Origin: Lewinellaceae bacterium | GTDB lineage: Bacteria; Bacteroidota; Bacteroidia; Chitinophagales; Saprospiraceae | DNA: 64,000 bases | Assembly (NCBI GenBank): GCA_020636315.1 | Contig: JACJYA010000017.1 | Span: 62,001-126,000, forward strand | Direction of reading: 5' to 3' | The notes under the pieces: model-generated | The model's input: only the letters and a program-made list of their open reading frames with translations | What the model was told of the DNA's origin: nothing | Databases searched by the model: none | Position numbers and translations under genes: made by a program | Shown here: positions 18,596 to 27,474 of the stretch, piece by piece | Position numbering within the stretch: the stretch's first letter is position 1 | Layout: every line of letters begins with the position of its first letter

Positions 18596-18804
18596 AAAGC
18601 CATCCGGCCTTTACTCAAGCGGCTTTACTACCCCCCCCACCAAATTCCCCGGACTGAGGCTTAAACATGCAAAAAGAAAAACTGCTCAGGGCAGGGCGCT
18701 CCTCTGGCCGGGCAGCTGGCTATGCCGTGTTGGTAAACACTGCATAGAAGTTAATTCAATTGTGTAAATCATCAAAAGTGATCAGTTTTTAAACTCTAGG
18801 TACT

Positions 18805-19488
18805 ATGAACCAGAACCAAACCTTCGAACAGTTTTTAGCAAATCAGGTTCCGGAGATCTCTCCCTGGAACTTTCTCATCAACCTGGTGCTTACCGCCCTG
18901 CTGGCGCACCTGCTGGGGCGCGTTTATTCCCGGTTTGGCACCTCTCTTTCCAACAAGAAGATGTTTGCCGCCAACTTTGAGCTCATCGCCGTCACGACCA
19001 TGATCATCATTACGATCGTGAAGTCTTCACTGGCCCTTTCCCTGGGTTTGGTGGGCGCTCTGTCCATCGTCCGTTTCCGCGCCGCCATCAAGGAGCCGCA
19101 GGAACTGGCTTACATCTTCCTGACCATTGCTCTGGGCCTTGGATTCGGCGCTGACCAGCGCGCCGTCACCATTATCGGGTTCTTCTTCGTGGTGGCCGTC
19201 ATCTGGGGACAGCACTTTGTCAAGCCTTCCGACGCACAGCGCAGCCTCAACTTTACCGTTCTGGCCGAAAACCCTCTGGGTATTTCGCTGGACCGCATCG
19301 TGGAGACCATCATGCCTCACTGCAAGGAGCTGGAAATGAAGCGCCTGGATGAGAACAAAAATTACCTGGAAGCCGCATTCGTTGCGGAATTCAACAATTT
19401 CAACGACCTGAATAAGGCCCGTTCGGCCCTCCATGGCCTGGACGACTCTATTCAGATCAGCTTTTTGGATCAAAACGGAATAATTTAA
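18805..19488 (+). CDS. DUF4956 membrane protein
   Basis: 227 residues. Four membrane helices lie in residues 22-140, with a highly conserved segment VGALSIVRFRAAIKEPQELAYIFL between helices, which is the DUF4956 signature. The C-terminal 80 residues form a soluble domain resembling ferredoxin-like sensor folds (LGISLDRIVETIMPHCKELEM...). DUF4956 genes are commonly found next to CotH genes and VTC-type polyphosphate polymerases. Here two CotH genes follow at once (the first after 6 bp), and no VTC gene is present. Function unknown; a membrane partner of the CotH proteins is likely from context. Confidence 0.88.
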   Translation: MNQNQTFEQFLANQVPEISPWNFLINLVLTALLAHLLGRVYSRFGTSLSNKKMFAANFELIAVTTMIIITIVKSSLALSLGLVGALSIVRFRAAIKEPQELAYIFLTIALGLGFGADQRAVTIIGFFFVVAVIWGQHFVKPSDAQRSLNFTVLAENPLGISLDRIVETIMPHCKELEMKRLDENKNYLEAAFVAEFNNFNDLNKARSALHGLDDSIQISFLDQNGII

Positions 19489-19494
19489 CAGATC

Positions 19495-22104
19495 ATGAAA
19501 ATTAAGCAACGGAACATTGGCTCAAACAGGTCCAGAGAGATCCTCGATCTGCTTAAAGACAAAAAGTCGCTGAGGGTTTGGATCTTACGACTGGCAGGCG
19601 TCGGGGCCGTGGTAGTCCTGTTTTTTGCAGCATTGGGTTACGGCGCCTTCCTCAAAAAAACCGGGGACACCGGCTATTATAAGCACGCTCTGCTTCAGAT
19701 CGCCGACCTCGATTTCTCTTTCATTAAAAAATATGCAACCGGCCAGCTTTCTGACCTGGACAAGGTGGATATTGACATCAAGTTCAAGCACATGCTCCGG
19801 ATGCAATACCTTCGCGAACAGGCCCTGAAAAACGGCATGATCACCGAAGAACAGAAGGGGGAAGAGTTCCCCGCCAAGCTGACCTACAACGGCGTTACCC
19901 ATGACGTGAAGATCGCCCTGACCGGTATGATGACCATCCACCTGGAGAACGCCTCCAAGTTTTCCTTTGAGGTGAAGGTCAAAGGCGATGACACGATCGA
20001 AGGCATGAAGCGTTTCGGCATGTTGCTGCCCGATACCAGAGGTTATGTCACCGACTGGCTGGGCATGGAGCTCATGAAGGAAAGAGGACTGATGGGCCTG
20101 CGCGTCGATTTTGTCGATGTCAGCATCAACGGTAAACCCAAAGGCATCTTCTATATGGAAGAACGCTTCGACAAATACCTCGTCGAGAACAACCGCATGC
20201 GGGAAGGCATCATCTTTAAGATTCAGGAGAAAATCGACCCCTATCAGGAGAACAAACTGATGGAAAACCCGAAAACGCGGGAGCAGTTGCTGCTCATCAA
20301 ACGGATGTGGCAGGACGTGCTGGCCGGTGACCTGGATATCGGCAAGTTCCTGGACCTGAAAAAGACCGCCCAGGCCTTTGCCATCACCGACCTGATGAAC
20401 AACCGGCATGCCCTCTACCGCTTTAACCTGCGCTTCTACTTCAACCCCGTCACCGGCCTGGCCGAACCCATCGTCCGCGAATGGGGCGCTCTGCATAAGA
20501 ACGAACCGGAGCAGTGGTCCCTCATCCTGGAACAACCCAGGGAGGTCGGCACCCAACGCTACAAGCTGGAACGGGATAAGGTGCTGAAGATGATCTTCGA
20601 CAACCTGGAGTTCAAGCGCTATTACCTGGAGGAAGCTCAGGTGCTCAGCCAGGAACAGTTCCTGGATCAGTTCCTCGCCAAAAACGGGGACAAACTGCAC
20701 AAGCTGGTCAGTAAGGTTTATGTGGACTGGCCCTTTTACGACCTGCCGACCTACTTCCTCTACGAGAACCAGAAGTACATCCAGTCGGCCCTGGCTCCGG
20801 ACAAGGACCACATCACCGCCTACTTTGACCACAGGAAGGATTACCAGCTCAGCGTCCACATCCGCAACATGCAGGACCTGCCCGTGGAGATCAAGTACCT
20901 GAGCTGGCGGGATACCACTTACTTCTACCCCACCGAACCCATCGTCCTCGATGGAGGGTTTACGGTGCCCAAGGATGAAGTGCAGGTCTTCAATTTTGAG
21001 ATACCGCCAACGGTAACCTGGTCAGACTCGCTTCTGGAAGAGCTGAAGATCTCTTACAACCTTCTGGGGTTGGAAAATACCGGCAAGTCCGTCCTGGTCT
21101 TCCCCTGGCCCTACGAGGAGCGGCAGGCGCACGCCTGGAACCCCATCGCCCGGGACGCCAACCACAACTCCTTCGATTTCATCAGGGAAGTACCGGAAAC
21201 CAACGTCATCACCATCCCTAAGGGAGATTGGAAACTGGACAGAGACCTGGTCATTCCTGCCGGCCGGCGCCTGGAAGTAGAAGCCGGCGCCAAAATCGAC
21301 ATGGTCAACCAGGCCAAGGTCATCTGTTACTCGCCGGTTTACTTTATGGGAACAGAAGAGGATTCTATCCTGGTGCATTCCTCGGACCGGACCGCTCAGG
21401 GCTGGATCATCCTCCGGGCAGATGCCCGTTCTTCGCTGGAATACACTACCTTCGACCACCTGAACTGCTCGACCGAAAAGGGCTGGGGTGTATCCGGAGC
21501 AGTGGTCTTCTATGAGTCTCCTGTGGACTTCAACGGCGTGGGCTTCATCGGCAATCAGATCGGAGATGACTTCCTCAATGTTATCCGCACCGACTTCACC
21601 ATGGAGAACAGCCTGTTCAAGGATATTAACGCCGATGCCTTCGACTGCGATTTCTGTACGGGCTCGATCGGCAATTCCAACTTCGTCAATGTCGGAAACG
21701 ACGGCATCGACGTCTCAGGGACCGAGATCTTCATCAGCCATGTTTACATGAACGGCATTGGAGACAAGGGCCTCAGCTCGGGCGAAGGCAGCGACATGAC
21801 GGCGGAGTTCATTGAGATCGACAACGCCGAGATCGCCATGTGCAGCAAGGACCGTTCGAAGCTGACTGTTTCCAACTCCAAAGTGGTGAACAGCCGGATC
21901 GGGCTCACTACCTTCATGAAAAAATCGGAGTTCGGCCCTGGTTTTGCAAAACTCGACCGGGTTTCGGTCGAAGGGGCCGAGCGGCCTTACCTGATCGAAG
22001 CCAATTCGGTTTTCACTCTGGATGGGGAGCCTTTCCCGCCCAATTTTGAAGACGTGAAACAGATCCTTTACGGAGCGGAGTACGGAAAGGCAAGCGTTCG
22101 GTAG
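19495..22104 (+). CDS. CotH-family protein fused to a beta-helix, copy 1
   Basis: 869 residues. A single membrane helix (about 30-50) after a basic N-terminus predicts a membrane-anchored protein with the rest outside. Residues about 130-430 resemble CotH, an atypical protein kinase fold: FSFEVKVKGDDTIEGMKRF, MGLRVDFVDVSINGKPKGIFYMEE, then DLMNNRHALYRFNLRFYF. The usual WDxD-type metal motif appears as REWGALH, so activity is uncertain. From about 590 on, right-handed beta-helix repeats follow (VGFIGNQIGDDFLNVI, SIGNSNFVNVGNDGIDVSG). Such repeats often bind polysaccharide. It sits in the EPS locus and is duplicated downstream. Confidence 0.85.
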   Translation: MKIKQRNIGSNRSREILDLLKDKKSLRVWILRLAGVGAVVVLFFAALGYGAFLKKTGDTGYYKHALLQIADLDFSFIKKYATGQLSDLDKVDIDIKFKHMLRMQYLREQALKNGMITEEQKGEEFPAKLTYNGVTHDVKIALTGMMTIHLENASKFSFEVKVKGDDTIEGMKRFGMLLPDTRGYVTDWLGMELMKERGLMGLRVDFVDVSINGKPKGIFYMEERFDKYLVENNRMREGIIFKIQEKIDPYQENKLMENPKTREQLLLIKRMWQDVLAGDLDIGKFLDLKKTAQAFAITDLMNNRHALYRFNLRFYFNPVTGLAEPIVREWGALHKNEPEQWSLILEQPREVGTQRYKLERDKVLKMIFDNLEFKRYYLEEAQVLSQEQFLDQFLAKNGDKLHKLVSKVYVDWPFYDLPTYFLYENQKYIQSALAPDKDHITAYFDHRKDYQLSVHIRNMQDLPVEIKYLSWRDTTYFYPTEPIVLDGGFTVPKDEVQVFNFEIPPTVTWSDSLLEELKISYNLLGLENTGKSVLVFPWPYEERQAHAWNPIARDANHNSFDFIREVPETNVITIPKGDWKLDRDLVIPAGRRLEVEAGAKIDMVNQAKVICYSPVYFMGTEEDSILVHSSDRTAQGWIILRADARSSLEYTTFDHLNCSTEKGWGVSGAVVFYESPVDFNGVGFIGNQIGDDFLNVIRTDFTMENSLFKDINADAFDCDFCTGSIGNSNFVNVGNDGIDVSGTEIFISHVYMNGIGDKGLSSGEGSDMTAEFIEIDNAEIAMCSKDRSKLTVSNSKVVNSRIGLTTFMKKSEFGPGFAKLDRVSVEGAERPYLIEANSVFTLDGEPFPPNFEDVKQILYGAEYGKASVR

Positions 22105-22114
22105 AGAGATAATA

Positions 22115-22210
22115 TGATGGAGAGAAGGAGGCCTGGTGAGTGGGAGAGGGGGTGGCCAAGCCTCCCACTCCCCCACTCTCCAAGTCTCCCTCTCTCCAAA
22201 TCTCCATCCT
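22115..22210. repeat. GGAGAG/CTCTCC-rich inverted tandem repeat
   Basis: The spacer between the two CotH genes has purine-rich GGAGAG/GTGGGAG words on one side (22119-22155) and CTCCCAC, CTCTCC, TCTCC words on the other (22157-22210). Together they form an imperfect inverted repeat made of short tandem words. No coding signal. Confidence 0.65.
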
Positions 22211-22252
22211 CTCCTGCGAACCAATTCATTAAGACCATAATCAAGGGATTAC

Positions 22253-24835
22253 TTGATCATGAAAATCAAACATCAAAATAAAATATCCCGTTTTCCCGAG
22301 ATTGCCAGTAACTTCCTGAAAAGACGCAGGCCACTGGTAAACTGGGGGCTTCGCCTGGGATCAGTACTGGTTGTAGTAGCGCTGCTCTTCTCGGTATTCC
22401 GGTACGGCATACGACTGAAGGAAATGGGATACACCACCTATTTCAACCATGCCTTGCAAAAGATAGCCAGGTTTGACTTTTCCTTCATCGGCAATTACGC
22501 CGAAGGCAGCCTGGCCGAGTTGGATGACGTGGCGCTCGATATAAAGTTCAAGCACCTGCTGCGCCTGCAGTATTTGCGCGAACAGGCGATGAAAGAAGGA
22601 TTGATCCTTCCGGAATACAAGAATGAAGAATTTCCCGCGAAGCTGACCCACAACGGCAAGACGGTAAGCGTCAAGATCGCCCTCACCGGGCTGGTGGCTA
22701 AATCCCACCTTCGCAACCCGGCAAAGTGGTCTTTCGAGGTGAAGGTAAAAGGAGACGACACCTTTATGGGCATGAAGCGTTTCGCCATGCTGCTGCCTTC
22801 CACCCGGGGATACCTGACCGACTGGCTGGGGTTCCAGCTGATGAAGGAAAGAGGCCTGATGGGCCTGCGGGTCGATTTTGTGAACGTGTCCATCAACGGA
22901 AAATCCACCGGCATTTATTACATGGAAGAGCGTTTCGACAAGTACCTCGTCGAAAACAACCGCATGCGGGAAGGCATCATTTTCAAGATAGACGGCGGGC
23001 TGGAAGCCTACCGGGAAAGCAAGCTGATGGCAGCGCCGAAAACCCGGGACCAGTTGCTGCTCATAAAACGGATGTACCAGCAGGTGATGGCCGGCACGCT
23101 GCCTCCCGGCAAGCTCTTCGACCTGAAAAAGATGGCCCAGGTATTTGTCGTATGCGACCTGATGCACAACAAGCATCCGCTGGCCGGGCAGAACCTGCGC
23201 TATTACTTCAACCCCGTCACCGGGCTGGCGGAGCCGATCGCCCGGGAATGGGAAGAATTACACAGCGGGGACCCGGCGGAACTATCTCTTTTCCTGGAGA
23301 AACCGCTGCCGGCTACACGCCACTTCCGCTTCGAACGGCTCCCCTTCATACGAATGATCTACGACAACCTGGAATTCAAGCAATACTACCTGCAGGCCGC
23401 GGCCGAAGTCAGCCAACCCCAGTTTCTCGACCAGTTGCTCAAGCGCAACGAGGCCAAACTGAACGCCCTGATGCAAAAGGTGTACCGCACCTGGCCGTAC
23501 TACGATGACCCAGCGCAATACCTGTATCGCAACCAGCGATACATGCACTCCGTGCTGTTTCCGAAGAAAGGACAGCTCACCGCCTATTTCAACCAGAGGA
23601 ACGGGCAGGTGCTCAGCATCTTTCTGCAAAACCAGCAGTACATGCCCCTGCAGGTCAATTACCTGGCCTGGAAAGATTCGGTGCGTTTTTACCCCGTTGA
23701 GCCGGTAGCCCTCGATTCCAAGGCTAAAGTGCCCAAAGGTGAAGTCCTCGCCTTCAACTTCCGGATACCGGAAGGGATGGAATGGGACGACGCTATGGCA
23801 GAGGAACTGCAGGCTCATTACAACCTGCTCGGCCTGGAGCCGGCTGTAAGGTCAACGGCGGTGCAACGCTGGGCGGCGGATGCTTCTTTTGCCCGAAACG
23901 GATTCGGAAATGAGAAGGAGGCCAACTACCGCTCTTTCAGCTTCATCACTGAAGACGCCGGCGGCCAGCTCCTTACCATACCGGCAGGCTCGTGGGCCAT
24001 TTCCCGGGATCTGGTCATCCCTGCGGGCAAGCGGCTGGAGGTTGCTCCCGGCGCCCGGATTGAACTGAGCGGCCAGGCGCGGATCATCAGCTACTCCCCT
24101 GTCTTCTGCGAAGGCACTCAGGAAAGCCCCATCCTGATCCATTCTCCGGATGGAACCGGCAAAGGCCTGGTACTGATCGAAGCTCCGCAGCGTTCTTATT
24201 TTGCCCACACCTCCTTCGACGGCCTTTCCGGCTCTGAGAAAGCCAGCGGCGAACCCATCGGCGCCCTGACTTTTTACCGGTCGCCGGCGACGATCAGCAC
24301 CTGTATTTTCTCCAATGCCAGCCAGGGCGAATGTTTCCTGAACGCCATCAGCTCGGATGTATCCATAGGAGAGTCGCTGTTCAGCAACATCGCCGGTAAT
24401 GCCATTGAGGGAGAGTACAGTACCGGTTCGGCCAGCAATTGCTCCTTTGTCAATATCGGCCGGAATGGAATGGCGCTTCGGGGCGCCGACCTCAACATCA
24501 GCCATATTTATATGAATGATATCAAAGAAGCCTGCATCCTGGCTACCGAGGAAAGCAGCCTGGACGTCCGTTGGGTAGAGCTGAACAATACCCCTACGGC
24601 CATTGCCTGCTCGGACGGGTCGGGCATCACCCTGGCCGACAGCCAGCTTCGCAACCACCAGGTAGGCATCCGGGCTTTCCAGGAAAAACCCGATTTTGGG
24701 CCCGCTCTTGTCACTGCCCGGCGGATCGAGGTCAAAGAGGCCACCACCCCTTTCCTTCCCGAACAGGATTCACGGATTAGCGTGAACGATAAACTGATAC
24801 CGGCGCAAAGCGACAAAGGCAAAGAGTTACAATAG
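22253..24835 (+). CDS. CotH-family protein fused to a beta-helix, copy 2
   Basis: 860 residues, a tandem paralogue of the preceding gene with the same layout: basic start, one membrane helix (about 35-55), CotH-like domain (WSFEVKVKGDDTFMGMKRF, MGLRVDFVNVSINGKSTGIYYMEE, DLMHNKHPLAGQNLRYYF) and C-terminal beta-helix (TISTCIFSNASQGECFLNAI, ASNCSFVNIGRNGMALRG). The segment matching the metal motif reads REWEELH, again not WDxD. ATG at 22253 was taken because an Lys-rich stretch and the membrane helix follow directly. The close similarity but clear divergence points to an old duplication with separate roles. Confidence 0.85.
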   Translation: MIMKIKHQNKISRFPEIASNFLKRRRPLVNWGLRLGSVLVVVALLFSVFRYGIRLKEMGYTTYFNHALQKIARFDFSFIGNYAEGSLAELDDVALDIKFKHLLRLQYLREQAMKEGLILPEYKNEEFPAKLTHNGKTVSVKIALTGLVAKSHLRNPAKWSFEVKVKGDDTFMGMKRFAMLLPSTRGYLTDWLGFQLMKERGLMGLRVDFVNVSINGKSTGIYYMEERFDKYLVENNRMREGIIFKIDGGLEAYRESKLMAAPKTRDQLLLIKRMYQQVMAGTLPPGKLFDLKKMAQVFVVCDLMHNKHPLAGQNLRYYFNPVTGLAEPIAREWEELHSGDPAELSLFLEKPLPATRHFRFERLPFIRMIYDNLEFKQYYLQAAAEVSQPQFLDQLLKRNEAKLNALMQKVYRTWPYYDDPAQYLYRNQRYMHSVLFPKKGQLTAYFNQRNGQVLSIFLQNQQYMPLQVNYLAWKDSVRFYPVEPVALDSKAKVPKGEVLAFNFRIPEGMEWDDAMAEELQAHYNLLGLEPAVRSTAVQRWAADASFARNGFGNEKEANYRSFSFITEDAGGQLLTIPAGSWAISRDLVIPAGKRLEVAPGARIELSGQARIISYSPVFCEGTQESPILIHSPDGTGKGLVLIEAPQRSYFAHTSFDGLSGSEKASGEPIGALTFYRSPATISTCIFSNASQGECFLNAISSDVSIGESLFSNIAGNAIEGEYSTGSASNCSFVNIGRNGMALRGADLNISHIYMNDIKEACILATEESSLDVRWVELNNTPTAIACSDGSGITLADSQLRNHQVGIRAFQEKPDFGPALVTARRIEVKEATTPFLPEQDSRISVNDKLIPAQSDKGKELQ

Positions 24836-24865
24836 CTCAATAATTTGAAAGGAATAATGCCCTGG

Positions 24866-25011
24866 GGGAGGCTGCCTCAAAAGCCCCTGAATCGATGGCA
24901 CACTGGCCTGAAAAGTTTTCCGGGATACACCAGGATCTGGCCGAAAGGCCATTTTGAACCCTGCCCTGACAGATCCTAAAGGCCAGTGCCCCATCGCTTT
25001 TGAGGCCGCCC
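24866..25011. other. 146-bp nested inverted-repeat element
   Basis: Left arm 24866-24909 and right arm 24979-25011 are imperfect inverted copies: CCTCAAAAGC with GCTTTTGAGG, GATGG with CCATC and CACTGGCCT with AGGCCAGTG. Within this, AGGATCTG (24932-24939) pairs with CAGATCCT (24970-24977), and GGCC-GAAA-GGCC (24939-24950) makes a small GNRA-capped stem. The whole can fold as one long structured RNA or cruciform. It could be a noncoding RNA, a MITE-like element or an mRNA 3' structure of the CotH transcript. No gene lies here. Confidence 0.55.
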
Positions 25012-25028
25012 AGAATCACCAATGAACA

Positions 25029-26390
25029 ATGAACTACAAAGCAGTTTGGAATAAATACGTTGCCAAAGGGCATGAACGGACGATAAAAGCGAAGAAGAAC
25101 GTACTACTGGCCCTTTTTCTCAAAGGTATCGGTATTTTGATCGGCTTTGCCTATTTTCCGATCTCACTGTCCTACCTGAGCCCCGAAAAATTCGGGATAT
25201 TTCTCACCCTTAGCTCCATTATCGACTGGTTTTCTCAGCTGGATGTCGGCATCGGGAACGGCCTGCGCAACAAATTCGGAGAAGCCGTAGCTGACGGAGA
25301 CGACGAACTGGCGCAGGGCTACGTCAGCACCGCCTATTTTATCGTTGGCAGTGTGTTTTCCGGTTTTACGCTGATCTTTTTTGCGGCAAGCTGGTTCCTG
25401 CCCTGGGCCAAATGGCTGCAGGCGGAGGCCAGCCTCAACCAGGAGATCGCGATCCTGGCCATGCTGATGTTCGCCGCTTTTGCCATCCGCTTCGTTTCCT
25501 CTCTGGTGTTCCAGTTGTTCTATGCCTTTCAGCAGACCGGCAAAGTACAGGCTTTCAACACGGTAACCAAGGTGTTGTTCCTGGTATTTATTCTGGTTAT
25601 TGCCTATACCACTGAGGAATCGCTGATCCTCTTCGGAGCGGCAAAAACCTTCACCTTTGCGTTCGTGCCGCTGTTTGTGGGGTTCTATTATTTCTCGGGA
25701 ACCTTCAAAAAATACCGGCCCAAACTCCGCCTGGCCAGAATGATCCACGTGCGGTCTTTGTTCGGCCTGGGCTTCCAGTTCTTTCTCATCCGCATGTCGA
25801 TGATCGTCATTCATCAGACCAACAACTTCCTGATCGCCGGTTTCGTCAATCTCGAAAGCGTGACCCACTTCCAGGCAGCATACAAGTACCTGTCCATATT
25901 CCTGATGCTCTTCGTCATTCTGACCAACCAACTCTGGGGCGCCAATATTGAAGCCTATAAAAAAGGAGATATGGAATGGATGCGGCGAACCATGCGCGGG
26001 GTGACGAAGATCTGGCTGTTCACTGTGGCCATAGCCGTACTAATGGTTGCCTTTTCTCCCATCTTCTATCACCTCTGGCTGCAGGACAAAATACACATTC
26101 CCTTCATGCTCAGCGTGGCGGTGGCCATTTCTGTGTCCATTACCAACTGGGTCAACATGTTCAACATCGTTATCAACGGCACGGGCAAGATCCGCCTCCA
26201 GATGATCACCTGGGTAAGCACAGCCATCGTCAATATCCCGGTTTCCATCCTTTTGGTCAGATTCTTCCACCTGGGGGCGGTGGGGATCGTAATGGGCACC
26301 GTCATCTGCCTGATCCCTCTGGCCATTGTTTCACCCCTTCAGGTGAACAAACTGCTGAATAAGACGGACCGGGGGATATGGGCGAAGTGA
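25029..26390 (+). CDS. Wzx-like polysaccharide flippase
   Basis: 453 residues with about twelve membrane helices, matching the MATE/MOP-type polysaccharide flippases. Family features: FLKGIGILIGFAYFPISLSYLSPEKFGIFLTLSSI at the start of the transporter core, DVGIGNGLRNKFGEAVADGD in the first loop (the LGLGN-type motif of flippases), and repeated aromatic-Gly helices. It should move lipid-linked EPS repeat units to the periplasm for the Wzy-like polymerase at 17171. A structured spacer separates it from the CotH genes. Confidence 0.88.
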   Translation: MNYKAVWNKYVAKGHERTIKAKKNVLLALFLKGIGILIGFAYFPISLSYLSPEKFGIFLTLSSIIDWFSQLDVGIGNGLRNKFGEAVADGDDELAQGYVSTAYFIVGSVFSGFTLIFFAASWFLPWAKWLQAEASLNQEIAILAMLMFAAFAIRFVSSLVFQLFYAFQQTGKVQAFNTVTKVLFLVFILVIAYTTEESLILFGAAKTFTFAFVPLFVGFYYFSGTFKKYRPKLRLARMIHVRSLFGLGFQFFLIRMSMIVIHQTNNFLIAGFVNLESVTHFQAAYKYLSIFLMLFVILTNQLWGANIEAYKKGDMEWMRRTMRGVTKIWLFTVAIAVLMVAFSPIFYHLWLQDKIHIPFMLSVAVAISVSITNWVNMFNIVINGTGKIRLQMITWVSTAIVNIPVSILLVRFFHLGAVGIVMGTVICLIPLAIVSPLQVNKLLNKTDRGIWAK

Positions 26391-26430
26391 TGTGTGATGT
26401 TTGATGTTTGATGTGTGATGTGTGTGATCT
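26390..26430. repeat. GTGATGTTTGATG short tandem repeat
   Basis: Four to five imperfect copies of TGATGTTTGATG/TGTGATG directly after the flippase stop. The rest of the 136-bp spacer includes CCGGACAATTACTCCGG, in which CCGG...CCGG is a small inverted repeat. Confidence 0.7.
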
Positions 26431-26527
26431 CCGCCGGACAATTACTCCGGAGCCGTTGAAACCTGTTGGCTGTGGATTCGTAAAAAGAACAACTAAGTAA
26501 AGGCTTACCTTATTCCAAAACTTCTTA

Positions 26528-27472
26528 ATGGCAATGAAGATGAAAAAGGAGCGGCCGAAGATAAGCCTGATCATTCTCACCTACAACCGTGCCCATCTGG
26601 TGGAGAACGCCATTGAAAGCGTCCTCGGCCAAACCTGGCAGGACTTTGAGCTGATCCTTGTAAACAACGGAAGCACTGACCATACTGCCGAAATATTAAA
26701 AAAATACGAAGGCAATGAGCGGGTTCGCCTTTTCCACCTCGAAAAAAACCGGGGGTTCAAAGGCGGGATCAACTTTGCTTTCGATCAGATAAGGGGCGAA
26801 TGGTTCAGTTCCATCGGAGATGATGATGCCCTGGAACCGGAAACTTTCGAAACCTTGTTGCGGATACCGGAAGAAATAGACCCTACGATCAACGCCATCA
26901 CCTGCAACTCCATCGATACGGCTACCGGCCAGCTTTCCGGCCACGGCCTGGATCGCGACCAGTATCTTCCTCTGGAGGTGATCGCGGGGAAGGCAAGCGG
27001 CAATTTCTGGGGCCTGACCAGAACCGAATTACTGGGCGACAAAAGGATGAACGAAAACCTGCCCGGCCATGAGGATACCCTCTGGTATAAGATAGACGCG
27101 GTGGCCAACCGTTATTACATCCACAAACCATTGAAAATATGGTGTACTGACCACGGCGCCACCGAAACATCTACCAACCGGAAGCCGGACCTCAACATCC
27201 GGGCTCAGGTTTACCGAGAACTGCTCAATGAACCCTTTTACCTGGAGACATTGAGGAAATACAACCGAAAACGCTACATCGGCAAGTGCCTGCGCGGCAT
27301 CCTGTTCCTGCAGATCGCCGGAGACAGGGCCGGGGTCAGAAAGTACCGGCAATGGCTGCTGGAGGGGCGCCCGGATATCCGGGCCCGTTTCTTTTCGGAA
27401 CTGATCCGGCGGCTCAGCCCCTGGCTTGCCGCCCGGCTGTACCAGGCCGCTTTCAGAATAAAAACAACCTAA
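26528..27472 (+). CDS. GT2-family glycosyltransferase
   Basis: 314 residues. GT-A fold: ISLIILTYNRAHLVENAIESVL is the canonical GT2 opening, LVNNGSTDHTAEIL the nucleotide-binding segment, and SIGDDDALE (about 96-104) holds the DxD metal motif. FWGLTRTELLG and GHEDTLWY look like the acceptor side. It probably adds one sugar to the lipid-linked EPS unit. The next gene starts 2 bp after its stop, so they form an operon. The real start could be the M at residue 3 or 5; the catalytic domain begins at residue 11. Confidence 0.87.
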   Translation: MAMKMKKERPKISLIILTYNRAHLVENAIESVLGQTWQDFELILVNNGSTDHTAEILKKYEGNERVRLFHLEKNRGFKGGINFAFDQIRGEWFSSIGDDDALEPETFETLLRIPEEIDPTINAITCNSIDTATGQLSGHGLDRDQYLPLEVIAGKASGNFWGLTRTELLGDKRMNENLPGHEDTLWYKIDAVANRYYIHKPLKIWCTDHGATETSTNRKPDLNIRAQVYRELLNEPFYLETLRKYNRKRYIGKCLRGILFLQIAGDRAGVRKYRQWLLEGRPDIRARFFSELIRRLSPWLAARLYQAAFRIKTT

Positions 27473-27474
27473 GG

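Noticed and set aside
25164..25931. 255-codon minus-strand open frame
   Set aside because: It is antisense to the flippase gene and rich in Glu/Gln/His, as expected for the reverse of hydrophobic codons.
27286..27474. 63-residue N-terminal extension of the GT4 protein at 27475
   Set aside because: It overlaps the GT2 gene in another frame and is Pro/Gly/Arg-rich; the GT-B domain starts right after the internal Met at 27475.
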